A stretch of DNA of 64,000 nucleotides from Planctomycetota bacterium. GTDB lineage: Bacteria; Planctomycetota; Planctomycetia; Pirellulales; Pirellulaceae. The position numbers were made by a program, and so were the translations under genes. Numbering within the stretch: position 1 is the first letter of the stretch; each line of letters opens with the position of its first letter. This document shows, one piece after another, positions 16,125 through 25,144 of this stretch. The notes under the pieces were generated by a model. That model was not told the origin of the DNA and ran no database searches. It saw only the letters and a list, made by a program, of their open reading frames with translations. The stretch lies in contig JACNKX010000065.1 in NCBI GenBank assembly GCA_014381825.1, forward strand, positions 62,001 through 126,000, in the 5' to 3' direction.

Positions 16125-17747
16125 TTACCTAAGGTATTCGACTCCGTAATCCGTCGGCAGAGGTGTAACAAAGTTCTCCTTCGCCCACCCATCCCACTGA
16201 ACCGAAAGTCGCTTCACGATGTCCAGATGTTCTGCCGCGAGGTCTCTTAACTCCGTGCGATCCGCGTCGATGTCGTATAGTTCCCACGGTTCGTTCTTAA
16301 GTGCGGCGAGTTTCCACTGGCCATCGATTACGGCGCGATTGCCCTCGTGCTCGAAATAGAGCGCGCGAGCTTCGACCGGTTCGCCTTGGAGTAGCGGCAG
16401 AAGGCTTGTGCCGGCCATTGGTGTAATCGTTCGCGCGTTGAGCTCAGCTGGGTAAGTTGCCCTCGACACTTCGACCAATGTTGGCATTAGATCGATGAGA
16501 TGCGCGGGGCGGTGATCGATTTGGCCACGACGTCCGACTTTCGCTGGCCAGTGAACGATACATGGCGAACTGATGCCACCTTCGTGATTGTAATGCTTAT
16601 AGAGTCGCCACGGCGCATTCGATGCGTTCGCCCATCCAGACCCGACGCTATGAAACGTACCGGACTCTCCCATATGCTCGATCGCATCATCTCGATGCAG
16701 GATGTTATTCGGGCTCGATTTGATGTCGAAGCCGTGTGGATCCCATTCGGCGCACGCACCATTGTCGGACAGGAAGATGATCAGCGTGTTATCGAACTCG
16801 TCTTTGGAGCAAAGATCGGCAAGCAACCGCCCAATGTTCTGATCCAGACGATCGACCATCGCGGCATAGATCGCCATGCGTCTGGCCAAATCGGTGCGAC
16901 GCACTTCAGGCAAGGTACTCCAAGGTGGATTCAATCCCGTCGCGGTTTCGCCGTAGTTCCAAAACGGCGAACGGGGCGTCAGCGGAGTCGACTTGGGAAC
17001 AAGGCCGAGCGACTTCATTTTCTTGAGGCGTTGCTCGCGAATTTCATCCCAACCGACGTGATAGCGATCTGCGTACTTTGCGATGTCTTCTTTCGGAGCT
17101 TGCAGCGGAAAATGCGGAGCGTTATAGGCCAAGTAGAGCATCCAAGGTTTGGTTGGCGTTTTCCTCGCCAAATCGAGGAAAGAGATCGCATGGTCCGTTA
17201 CCGCATCCGTTCCATAGAACGTCTCCTTGTCATAGGCACGTCGCTCTCGGTTCGCAGGGCGTCGGAGAAAATGATCGGGCTCCCAAAATGTCTTGGCGCT
17301 TACTAATGTGCCGTAGAACTCCTCAAAGCCATGTTGTGTCGGATCGTCACCGCCCAGATGCCACTTGCCGGAAATGAACGATCGATAGCCAGCGGTATTG
17401 ACGACTTGCGCTAACGTGACGGCACGATCAGAAACGCGTCCGCGATATCCTGGCTGGCCAAGATCTTTTACCATATGACCAAGACCCGCGCGATGTGGAT
17501 ATAGCCCGGTCAGGATGCTGGCTCGCGAAGGGCAGCACCGGCCTGTTGTGTAGAACCGAGCTAGGCGCACGCCGCCAGCCGCAAGTTTGTCGAGATGCGG
17601 CGTTTCGATCTCGCTCCCGTAGCATCCCAGATCACTGAAGCCGAGATCGTCCGCGACAATCACGAGGACGTTCGGAGTATCCGCAGCCAGCAGCTCCGGC
17701 GCGACGCCGGTAAGAATGATCGATAAGATCAGCAACCGTCGCATCAT
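16125..17747 (-). CDS. secreted arylsulfatase-type sulfatase
   Basis: This 540-residue protein has a signal peptide (about residues 1-22), the metal-binding VADDLG (Asp33, Asp34) and the sulfatase signature CCPSRASILTG (C-x-P-S-R), in which Cys71 would be converted to formylglycine. KWHLGG and LIIFLSDNGACAEWDPHG are further family blocks. It hydrolyses sulfate esters, probably from sulfated polysaccharides outside the cytoplasm. Two adjacent ATGs follow a GAGG; the first is used here. The kinase gene follows closely on the same strand, which could link sulfatase expression to signalling. Confidence 0.92.
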   Translation of the reverse strand: MMRRLLILSIILTGVAPELLAADTPNVLVIVADDLGFSDLGCYGSEIETPHLDKLAAGGVRLARFYTTGRCCPSRASILTGLYPHRAGLGHMVKDLGQPGYRGRVSDRAVTLAQVVNTAGYRSFISGKWHLGGDDPTQHGFEEFYGTLVSAKTFWEPDHFLRRPANRERRAYDKETFYGTDAVTDHAISFLDLARKTPTKPWMLYLAYNAPHFPLQAPKEDIAKYADRYHVGWDEIREQRLKKMKSLGLVPKSTPLTPRSPFWNYGETATGLNPPWSTLPEVRRTDLARRMAIYAAMVDRLDQNIGRLLADLCSKDEFDNTLIIFLSDNGACAEWDPHGFDIKSSPNNILHRDDAIEHMGESGTFHSVGSGWANASNAPWRLYKHYNHEGGISSPCIVHWPAKVGRRGQIDHRPAHLIDLMPTLVEVSRATYPAELNARTITPMAGTSLLPLLQGEPVEARALYFEHEGNRAVIDGQWKLAALKNEPWELYDIDADRTELRDLAAEHLDIVKRLSVQWDGWAKENFVTPLPTDYGVEYLR

Positions 17748-17906
17748 TACCTCGTGAGTTGGGGATTCCCTGGAAGGGTTGGACCGCGAAGCACCAAGTA
17801 TCCTACCTCACGCGAGATCAGATGCGACTGGTGGCTCGCATTGCACGGACAATCTCACCAGCAGATAACGCGTCTAGTCATTTTCTCAACAAAACAATGA
17901 TTCATG

Positions 17907-17934
17907 TTGACCCGCTAGCGGCGACCAGTACAAT
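17907..17934 (+). promoter_or_regulatory. sigma70-type promoter for the ispE operon
   Basis: TTGACC (17907-17912) and TACAAT (17929-17934) are separated by 16 bp. Transcription would begin near 17941, leaving a leader of about 70 nt before ispE. This 263-bp divergent region also separates ispE from the sulfatase gene. Confidence 0.5.
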
Positions 17935-18010
17935 TTCGGCTGGTGTAAACGTCGCTGAACAGCGAACTTGCAACACCTAGCACCTATCATTCGTTCTGTT
18001 CTCGTGAGGT

Positions 18011-18985
18011 ATGGATTATCTTCCAAGCGACGCCGCAATCGTTATCCAAACTCCGGCGAAGCTAAACCTGTTCCTGGAATTGCTTGCGAAGCGACCTGAC
18101 GGCTTTCATGAGATCGAAACGCTCATGACCGCCATCAACATATACGATCGGCTCTACGTAACGAGTCTTTCCGAAGGACAAACACAACTGACTTGTAGGT
18201 GGGCTTCCGGGATGGAGGCACTCACGGCTTCGCGAAACGGGAACGATACCGCCGCAAATCTAGACACGTTGCCGGAAGGATCGGACAACATCGTCTGGAA
18301 GGCGGTTGAATTGCTACGACAGCGCGCGGGAACGGCTGCGGGAATTGCGATCCGTCTCGTCAAGAGGATACCTGCTGCTGCGGGCCTTGGGGGTGCGTCG
18401 AGCGACGCGGCCGCTGCACTGATCGCCGCGAATCGATTGTGGCGTCTTGGCTGGAGTCGAGAACAACTGTCTGAAGTTGCGGAAGAGTTGGGCAGCGATG
18501 TGCCATTTTTTTTCACGCCTCGAGCCGCAGGATCGGGCATGGCAATTTGCCGAGGTCGAGGGGAACTGATCGAACCGCTGGCGGATATGCCTCATTTGCA
18601 TTTTGTAATCATTCGACCGCCAGTTGGGCTGTCGACGCCGAAGGTTTATCAGCGTTGTACCGTGCCATCGCAGCCTGATTCCGTCACACCGCTTGTCGCG
18701 AGTCTGCGTCGCGGCTGCGGTTCAGTTGGCGAGTTGTTGGTGAATCGTCTCCAACCCCCTGCGGAAGAGCTGACCCCTTGGGTCAGTCGGCTGAGTCGGA
18801 CGTTCGCACAGATGGATTGCATCGGACACCAAATGAGTGGCAGCGGTTCCGCCTATTTCGGAATCTGTCGCAGCGCTCGGCAGGCACGATGTCTGGCGAG
18901 CCGGATTCGGGCAACAGGATTTGGTTTGACGTTTCAAGCCACGACCGTTCCGCATTCGAACCGCATCGAGACGGCACCTCTGTAA
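18011..18985 (+). CDS. ispE: 4-diphosphocytidyl-2-C-methyl-D-erythritol kinase
   Basis: This 324-residue GHMP kinase phosphorylates CDP-methylerythritol with ATP in the MEP route to isoprenoid precursors, in the cytoplasm. Diagnostic stretches are [25 protein letters not shown] near the start, the ATP loop [26 protein letters not shown] and the C-terminal GSGSAYFG. It is somewhat longer than typical IspE because of an insertion after residue 60. The SD-like GTGAGG lies very close to the ATG, so initiation may be weak. The spoVG-type gene follows 11 bp later, with AAGGAG overlapping the ispE stop. Confidence 0.93.
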   Translation: MDYLPSDAAIVIQTPAKLNLFLELLAKRPDGFHEIETLMTAINIYDRLYVTSLSEGQTQLTCRWASGMEALTASRNGNDTAANLDTLPEGSDNIVWKAVELLRQRAGTAAGIAIRLVKRIPAAAGLGGASSDAAAALIAANRLWRLGWSREQLSEVAEELGSDVPFFFTPRAAGSGMAICRGRGELIEPLADMPHLHFVIIRPPVGLSTPKVYQRCTVPSQPDSVTPLVASLRRGCGSVGELLVNRLQPPAEELTPWVSRLSRTFAQMDCIGHQMSGSGSAYFGICRSARQARCLASRIRATGFGLTFQATTVPHSNRIETAPL

Positions 18986-18996
18986 GGAGCACATCC

Positions 18997-19620
18997 ATGG
19001 AGATCACTGAGGTTCGCATCAAGTTGACGGAAGATTCTGACGACCGGCTTCAAGCGTTTTGCTCGATCACTTTTGACGACGCCTTTGTCGTCCGAGACTT
19101 GAAGATCATCGAGGGAACGAACGGACCCTTTGTCGCGATGCCCAGCCGCAAGCTCACGGTGCACTGTAATAATTGCCGATCAAAGAATCATATTCGGGCA
19201 AACTACTGTAACCAATGCGGTTCAAAGATGAGTGCGGATCGCAGTGTGCGAGATCACGAAGGCCGCGCTAAACTTTATGCCGACATCGCTCATCCGATCA
19301 ATTCGGTCTGTCGTGAGATGATTCAAAATCGAGTTGTAGAAGAGTACCGTCAAGAACGAGAACTCGCGCAGCGTCCCGATTACGTTTCGCGATACGAAGA
19401 TGACTACGACGATGTCTTTGTCGGCAGTGATTTTGAAGAGATCATTCCCGTCAAGGATGAAAAACCAGCTCAACCGAAGATCGACATTCAGCCAAGCCAA
19501 GCCGGTCCCCGGGCTCCTCATGTGTCGAGCAGCACGGACAGCCCCCAGCAAACCAAGACGCCGCACAGCGGTTCGCAGGCTAAACGCAAAGGTTTTGGCG
19601 CGGGGATTCTAGACGAGTGA
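18997..19620 (+). CDS. SpoVG-family protein with inserted zinc ribbon
   Basis: The ATG at 18997 follows AAGGAG (18984-18989). The first 52 residues ([10 protein letters not shown] ... FVAMPSRKL) match SpoVG, a small nucleic-acid-binding regulator. Instead of running straight on, the sequence inserts a zinc ribbon with Cys57, Cys60, Cys71 and Cys74 ([10 protein letters not shown] ... YCNQCGSK). It then resumes the SpoVG C-terminal part at [21 protein letters not shown] further 85-residue acidic, Pro/Gln-rich tail follows. The 207-residue total is about twice the family's usual length of about 95. The gene lies in a tight operon between ispE and the dehydrogenase gene, which starts in 4-bp overlap. 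Confidence 0.85.
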   Translation: MEITEVRIKLTEDSDDRLQAFCSITFDDAFVVRDLKIIEGTNGPFVAMPSRKLTVHCNNCRSKNHIRANYCNQCGSKMSADRSVRDHEGRAKLYADIAHPINSVCREMIQNRVVEEYRQERELAQRPDYVSRYEDDYDDVFVGSDFEEIIPVKDEKPAQPKIDIQPSQAGPRAPHVSSSTDSPQQTKTPHSGSQAKRKGFGAGILDE

Positions 19621-20561
19621 GTAAAGCCCGCGTCGTTGCCGATGGCCCGCTTGGTCAGACGGTACTAGAATTGTTTGCCGATCGGATTGAAGTATTGCCC
19701 TGGTCGGTTACTTCGGAAGGCAGTAGCGCGCCAATCGACGCAGTGTATACGTATGGCCATCCGCATCTGAACGGCGAGATGTTGGATCGCTTGCCCGGTG
19801 TCAAGGTAATCAGCAACTACGGCGTCGGTGTTGATCACATTGACGTCGGCGATGCAGCTGAGCGTGGCATCCCTGTGGGCAATACGCCAGGGATTCTCGA
19901 TGGTGCTACGGCCGATATGGGATTCACGTTGTTGCTTGCTGCCGCGAGGCGTCTTGTCGAAGGTGATCGCTATGCTCGAAGCTCCGAGTTTACGACTTAT
20001 GATCCGGGGTACATGCTTGGTCGTGAAGTGCATGGCGCGACCATCGGAATTGTCGGGATGGGACGCATTGGGGAACAGATCGCCAAGCGAGCACGTGGCT
20101 TCGATATGCGAGTGCTCTATCACAACCGTAATCGCAAAGAAGCGGCGGAAGCATCCCTCGCTGCGACCTATGTCAGCTTTGACCAACTGCTTCGCGAGTC
20201 GGACTATGTGATGCTGACCGTACCGTTAACGAATGAAACGCGCGGCATGATCGGCGTCGAAGAATTCGGCAGAATGAAGCCCACAGCGATATTGATCAAC
20301 ATCGCTCGTGGGCCCGTAGTCGACATGGACGCGTTGACGACCACTCTGCAAAGTCGTCAAATTTATGGAGCCGGCTTGGACGTTACCGATCCAGAACCAT
20401 TGCCTCGGGATCACCCCTTACTCACGTTGGATAACGTCACGATTGCACCCCATCTAGGCAGTGCCACCGAGCAGACTCGCCAGAAAATGGCTGAGATTTC
20501 GGTTGAGAACCTCTTTCGTGGCCTCCGCAGCGAAGCTCTGCTACACCAAGTCGAGCTGTAA
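19617..20561 (+). CDS. D-isomer 2-hydroxyacid dehydrogenase (glyoxylate/hydroxypyruvate reductase type)
   Basis: This 314-residue protein starts with a GTG overlapping the preceding TGA. It carries the NAD(P) loop GIVGMGRIG (about 144-152) and the catalytic residues Arg231 (NIARGPVVD), Glu260 (DPEPLP) and His279 (APHLGS) of the D-2-hydroxyacid dehydrogenase family. It lacks the C-terminal ACT domain of classical phosphoglycerate dehydrogenase, and the NHNR-type sequence after the loop is compatible with NADPH. Reduction of glyoxylate or hydroxypyruvate is the likeliest reaction. It is the third gene of the ispE operon. Confidence 0.85.
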   Translation: MSKARVVADGPLGQTVLELFADRIEVLPWSVTSEGSSAPIDAVYTYGHPHLNGEMLDRLPGVKVISNYGVGVDHIDVGDAAERGIPVGNTPGILDGATADMGFTLLLAAARRLVEGDRYARSSEFTTYDPGYMLGREVHGATIGIVGMGRIGEQIAKRARGFDMRVLYHNRNRKEAAEASLAATYVSFDQLLRESDYVMLTVPLTNETRGMIGVEEFGRMKPTAILINIARGPVVDMDALTTTLQSRQIYGAGLDVTDPEPLPRDHPLLTLDNVTIAPHLGSATEQTRQKMAEISVENLFRGLRSEALLHQVEL

Positions 20562-20675
20562 GGTAGGTTTGCTTCGGCAGCTACGCTGCCACGCCGTGAT
20601 TCGAACCTTCCGTCCGGTTCGAGTATCCTTATTGGCACTCGTACCTAACCAGTTAATCCACCGAGGCCCACACCG

Positions 20676-23213
20676 ATGATCCTTGCTCGCCGCCCGTGTT
20701 ATGCACTTGCTCTTCTGACTTGCTTAACTTCCGCCGTCGCCGCTCAAGATCGTCGCGGCCCGTTTACGCACGCCACACGATCGGTTCGCAGTCGCGATAT
20801 CGACCAGCAGCACATCCGAATAGACCTCCGTTTCGATTGGGAGAAGCAACGGGCTGACGCACAAGCGACGCTGACACTGACTCCCTTCAAGAGTACGAAG
20901 GAGATCACACTTGATGCTGCTGGCATGAAGGTCAATCGCGTCGCAAGAGAGAAGGTGGTGCTAAAGCACCAAACGAAGCCGCAGCAATTGATCGTTCAAC
21001 TCGATCACGAGTTCAAAGCTGGCGAGTCACTGACATTGCTGATCGATTACGTGATCACGAAACCGAAGCACGGTTTGCACTTTGTCGTTCCAGATGACAG
21101 CGAAAAGAACCAGCCGAGAATGGTCTGGACGCAGAGCGAACCGGAGTACGCACATTACTGGTTCCCCTGTATCGATTCGCCCGCCGATCGCTTGACCAGC
21201 GAGATTGTCGCGACAGCTCCGAAGGACTATTTCGTTCTGTCGAACGGAGTACTCAAGTCGAAGAAGCTCAACGGCGATGGCACGCAAACGTGGCACTGGC
21301 ACCAAGCCAAGTCTCACGTTCCTTATCTCTTCTCTGTCGTTTCCGGTGAATTCGACGCTTACGAGCAGCAATGGAATGACGTACCGGTCATCTCCTATGT
21401 GCCGAAGGGGCAATTGGCATTCGCCGCTAGGTCATTCGAGAAGACACCGGCCATGATGGACTTCTTCTCGCGAAAGATCGGAGTGAAATATCCGTGGCCA
21501 AAGTACACACAAATCTGTGTTGACGAATACGGTTGGGGCGGTATGGAGCACACCTCTGCGACGACGCTGAACATGCTGACGCTGCACGACGAACGGGCCC
21601 ATCTGGATATTTCGAGCGATAACCTGGTGGCCCATGAGCTGATTCATCAGTGGTTCGGTGACTTGCTGACGTGCAAGGATTGGGGCGAAATCTGGTTGAA
21701 TGAAAGCTTCGCAACATACTTTGCGACCCTTTGGAACGAAGAAGACTTCGGCTGGGAGGAGGCGACGTGGTCACGCCACCGTGAGGCAGAAAGATATAAG
21801 ACCGAAGACAAGCGTTATCGTCGCTCAATCGTGAATTACCAATACAACGATCCGGGAAACGTGTTCGACGGGCATGCCTATCCGAAGGGCGGACGAGTTC
21901 TACACATGCTGCGTTTTGTCCTGGGCGATGACATGTTCTGGAAGTCGATTCATCACTACACGACTCGCAACATGCACCGAACGGTCGAGACGGCCGATCT
22001 GCGCATCGCGATCGAAGACGTGACGGGACAGGGGCTGAACTGGTTCTTTGATCAATGGCTTCACCACGGCGGACATCCCGACTTTCATGTCGAATGGCAA
22101 TGGGATGAGGCGACCAATATGGCTCGCGTCACCGTTAAGCAGACGCAGAAGGTCGATTCCGTCACGCCACTGTTCCGCATGCCAGTCGAGATCGAAATCG
22201 CCACCGGTGACGCCATGAAGATCCACCGCGTTGATGTCTCAAAGGCGGAAGAGACTTTCCATTTTCACAGTGATAAGCGTCCGACGCGAATTTGCTTTGA
22301 CCCGAAGGACTGGTTACTGAAAACGTTGAAGTTCCCAAAGAGCAAAGAAGAACTACTCGATCAGCTTTCGCGGGACAAAAACATCATGTGTCGCGTTCGC
22401 GCGGCCGAGGCACTAGCGGAGTTCAACGAAGACGAGGATGTACTCGCTGCGCTCGGCAAGACGCTTAGCAGCGACGCCTTTTGGGCGGTGCGGCAGGAAG
22501 CCGCCAAATCGATCGGTAAATTCAAGGGTGACAAGGCGCGAGCTGCGTTAATCGCGTCGTCCGAGGGTGATGCGAAATCATACGTGCGACGCGAAGCGAT
22601 CAAATCGCTTGGCAAGTTCAAGCATGTCTCGACGAACGAAGCGTTAAGAGTAGTCGTTCGAAAAGATCCGTCTTATTACGCCATTGCCCAAGGACTTCGA
22701 GCCCTTGAAAAAGTCGACCACGACGCTTGCGAGGCAGAGCAGTTGGCGGCGCTCGAAGTTGTAAGTCATCGCCAAGAGACGTTAAAGGCTGCCATCGACT
22801 GCCTCGTCAAATTGAAGAGTTCTGATGCTAGTAACAGAATTGCGAATCTTCTCGAAGGAGATATTTCGCCTGAACGCCGAGTTGTTTTGATTGGCGGTCT
22901 CGCACGGTTGAAGCCCAACGATGAAGACGTACTGTCGCAACTGCACGAGCAACTTGACAATGATCGTACGAGTGTGCGCCGAAAGGCGATTGATGCTCTT
23001 GTCGAGGTCGGTGACCCGCTGGCGATCGACACGCTGCTCTCGAAACGAGCCGAGCAAGAAACGCCAGGGATGATTCGATCGATCGACGAAGCAGTCGAGA
23101 AACTGCGGGAGAAGGGCAAAGGAGTCGAACGGCTTCAGAAACAGCTTGAGTCGCTTCGACAACAGAACCGCAAGTTGGAAGAACGACTCAAGAAGTTGGA
23201 GGCAGCGAAGTAG
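20676..23213 (+). CDS. secreted M1-family aminopeptidase with HEAT-repeat extension
   Basis: This 845-residue protein begins with a signal peptide (MILARRPCYALALLTCLTSAVAAQ). The gluzincin core shows GGMEHTSATTL (288-298), HELIH (320-324) and the third zinc ligand Glu343 in NESFATYFA, which is the M1 arrangement, so it should remove N-terminal residues from peptides outside the cytoplasm. The catalytic part ends near 540. The next 280 residues are alpha-helical HEAT-like repeats (DKARAALIASSEGDAKSYVR, RRKAIDALVEVGDP) and the last 35 form a coiled coil (LQKQLESLRQQNRKLEERLK). The gene lies 114 bp after the dehydrogenase gene. Confidence 0.92.
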   Translation: MILARRPCYALALLTCLTSAVAAQDRRGPFTHATRSVRSRDIDQQHIRIDLRFDWEKQRADAQATLTLTPFKSTKEITLDAAGMKVNRVAREKVVLKHQTKPQQLIVQLDHEFKAGESLTLLIDYVITKPKHGLHFVVPDDSEKNQPRMVWTQSEPEYAHYWFPCIDSPADRLTSEIVATAPKDYFVLSNGVLKSKKLNGDGTQTWHWHQAKSHVPYLFSVVSGEFDAYEQQWNDVPVISYVPKGQLAFAARSFEKTPAMMDFFSRKIGVKYPWPKYTQICVDEYGWGGMEHTSATTLNMLTLHDERAHLDISSDNLVAHELIHQWFGDLLTCKDWGEIWLNESFATYFATLWNEEDFGWEEATWSRHREAERYKTEDKRYRRSIVNYQYNDPGNVFDGHAYPKGGRVLHMLRFVLGDDMFWKSIHHYTTRNMHRTVETADLRIAIEDVTGQGLNWFFDQWLHHGGHPDFHVEWQWDEATNMARVTVKQTQKVDSVTPLFRMPVEIEIATGDAMKIHRVDVSKAEETFHFHSDKRPTRICFDPKDWLLKTLKFPKSKEELLDQLSRDKNIMCRVRAAEALAEFNEDEDVLAALGKTLSSDAFWAVRQEAAKSIGKFKGDKARAALIASSEGDAKSYVRREAIKSLGKFKHVSTNEALRVVVRKDPSYYAIAQGLRALEKVDHDACEAEQLAALEVVSHRQETLKAAIDCLVKLKSSDASNRIANLLEGDISPERRVVLIGGLARLKPNDEDVLSQLHEQLDNDRTSVRRKAIDALVEVGDPLAIDTLLSKRAEQETPGMIRSIDEAVEKLREKGKGVERLQKQLESLRQQNRKLEERLKKLEAAK

Positions 23214-23254
23214 GACAGTCTTTCAAAACCGCTTAGGAATGCGCAACCAGCACG

Positions 23255-25144
23255 CTATTCGCCAATGATCCCGAGTTCCGCAATCGATGCCCAAGGGCCA
23301 TCGTTGACCTCGGACAACACGCGGAGCATCAGATAGCGACCTTTGAGTACATCAAAAGTTGCGTCTTGCGGGTCGCGCGTCTTCTTGAACGAGGCACGAG
23401 CGATCGGTTTCGTGAATCCGTCGGGAGAATTCCCGACGAAGATGTCGCAATCGGCAATTGCTCCGTTCCAGCCGCCGTCTTGACGCGCTAAGTAGCGGAT
23501 GCCGCGCACCTCATGTTCATCACCGAGATCGATGACAAGTTCGTGAGGATGTTTTGCGGGCTGCCCAGCAAAACTCGAGTGCCACCACGAGTCGGGATCT
23601 CCGTCAATCACCTTGTTCGCCAATTTGCCATTGGCCGTCGATTCGCTGGTGACGCGGTGAATTCTTAGCTTCTCGCGAGGAATCAATCCGGTTTGGGACA
23701 AGGGTTTCGACTGCTTACGTTTGCGTCGCGGAGGCGGCGGGCGATTTCCCCATTTGGCTTGACGATCTCGCTCGTGAATCTCGCGGTCGTGGAAAGTGCC
23801 TTCGACCGCCGGTTCATGAGCTTGCTCAGCGTATTTAACAAGTTGTTGTAAGACTTCGGAGTTCGACGCGGCGACATCATGCGCCTCGCTAATGTCCTTC
23901 GATAGATCGTATAGCTCCCAAGGCACATCCGATTTGGGACGGACGGCTTTCCAGTTCTTCATTCGCACCGCCGTCTGCTGGCCGATCTCCCAATACAGAT
24001 AATCATGCTGCGGCTGCGTTCGACCGACGACGTCCGCGCCTAGTAATTCGGGCAAGACGGACATGCCATCAATGTCTTTCGGAGTCGTTGCTCCGGCTAG
24101 TTCCGCAATGGTTGGCATGACGTCCGGGAAATACCAGAGCAAATCACTGACCTGTCCCGCCGCGATCATACTGGGCCAACGAGCGATCATCGGAATTCGT
24201 AAGCCGCCTTCGTACAACATACCCTTTCGCCCGCGGAACTCGTCCTTGGTCAGCGGGTTTACATTCGCTCCATGAATTCCGCGACGATGCTCGGGATCGG
24301 TGAAGTAATCATTTCCTCCGTTATCACCGCAAAAGAAGACCAACGTGTTCTCTTCGAGCTTCAACTCTCGCAATAGCGAGAGAATGTCTCCCACTTGTCG
24401 GTCAACCATCGAGACCATCGCGGCGTAGCGACGTGCTTGCTCGTTCCACGGCTTGTCCTTATACGTCGCCCACGCGGGATCATTGTCGGGAATGTTAAAC
24501 AGACCATGTGGCGGAGTGATTGGCATGTAACAGAAGAATGGTTCGTCTTTGTGGTCGCGTATGAACTGCTTTGCGGCATCAACGATCACATAATGCGAAT
24601 AAGTGTCACCTTCCTCGCCGCCTTTGTTGCCGGCCAGCGGGACTTCTTCGCTATTTCGTACGATGTAGGGTGGATAGTACGAGTGGGCATGAACTTGATC
24701 GTAGTACCCGAGGAAGACATCGAACCCGTGCTTCTCCGGAACGCCGGTCGAACCACGCCCGCCGCAACCCCATTTACCAAAACCACCGGTCGCGTAACCT
24801 TGCTGTTTCAAAATCGTGCCGATCGTAACTTCATCAGCTCGCAGGGGCGTGCCGCCTCCGTTCACACGAACCGATGTATGCCCACTGTGTTTGCCCGTCA
24901 TCAATGTGCAGCGAGTGGGCGCGCAAACGGACGAACCCGCCAACGCTTGGGTAAATCGCATCCCCTCCGCAGCCATCCGATCCAAGTTCGGTGTCTTGAT
25001 GTTGGGATTGCCGACACAAGAGAGTTCGTAGTAACCCAACTCGTCGGCCATGATATAGACGATATTGGGGCGGTCAGCTGCATCCGCCGTCGCACCGATA
25101 TAAACTGACGAAAACATCAAGCAAAGCGAAGCAACGAGTCTCAT
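23255..25144 (-). CDS. secreted sulfatase with C-terminal discoidin-like domain
   Basis: This 629-residue protein has a signal peptide, the metal site MADELG (Asp-Glu instead of the commoner Asp-Asp) and the formylglycine motif CAPTRCTLMTG (Cys74, C-x-P-T-R). FGKWGCGG and VFFCGDNGG are further sulfatase blocks. After about residue 475, a basic linker (RPPPPRRKRKQSK) leads to a beta-rich segment (SESTANGKLANKVIDGDPDS and on, with RGIRYLARQDGG) like an F5/8 type C or discoidin carbohydrate-binding domain. It likely desulfates a polysaccharide to which that domain binds. Its ATG overlaps the stop of the upstream gene by 4 bp. Confidence 0.9.
   Translation of the reverse strand: MRLVASLCLMFSSVYIGATADAADRPNIVYIMADELGYYELSCVGNPNIKTPNLDRMAAEGMRFTQALAGSSVCAPTRCTLMTGKHSGHTSVRVNGGGTPLRADEVTIGTILKQQGYATGGFGKWGCGGRGSTGVPEKHGFDVFLGYYDQVHAHSYYPPYIVRNSEEVPLAGNKGGEEGDTYSHYVIVDAAKQFIRDHKDEPFFCYMPITPPHGLFNIPDNDPAWATYKDKPWNEQARRYAAMVSMVDRQVGDILSLLRELKLEENTLVFFCGDNGGNDYFTDPEHRRGIHGANVNPLTKDEFRGRKGMLYEGGLRIPMIARWPSMIAAGQVSDLLWYFPDVMPTIAELAGATTPKDIDGMSVLPELLGADVVGRTQPQHDYLYWEIGQQTAVRMKNWKAVRPKSDVPWELYDLSKDISEAHDVAASNSEVLQQLVKYAEQAHEPAVEGTFHDREIHERDRQAKWGNRPPPPRRKRKQSKPLSQTGLIPREKLRIHRVTSESTANGKLANKVIDGDPDSWWHSSFAGQPAKHPHELVIDLGDEHEVRGIRYLARQDGGWNGAIADCDIFVGNSPDGFTKPIARASFKKTRDPQDATFDVLKGRYLMLRVLSEVNDGPWASIAELGIIGE

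Noticed and set aside
16500-17306. 268-codon open frame opposite the sulfatase
   Set aside because: It lies antisense inside the clear sulfatase gene (formylglycine motif, SDNG block) and its translation is Arg/Ile-rich without motifs.
24395-25108. 237-codon open frame opposite the second sulfatase
   Set aside because: It overlaps the formylglycine motif region on the other strand and has no recognisable domain.
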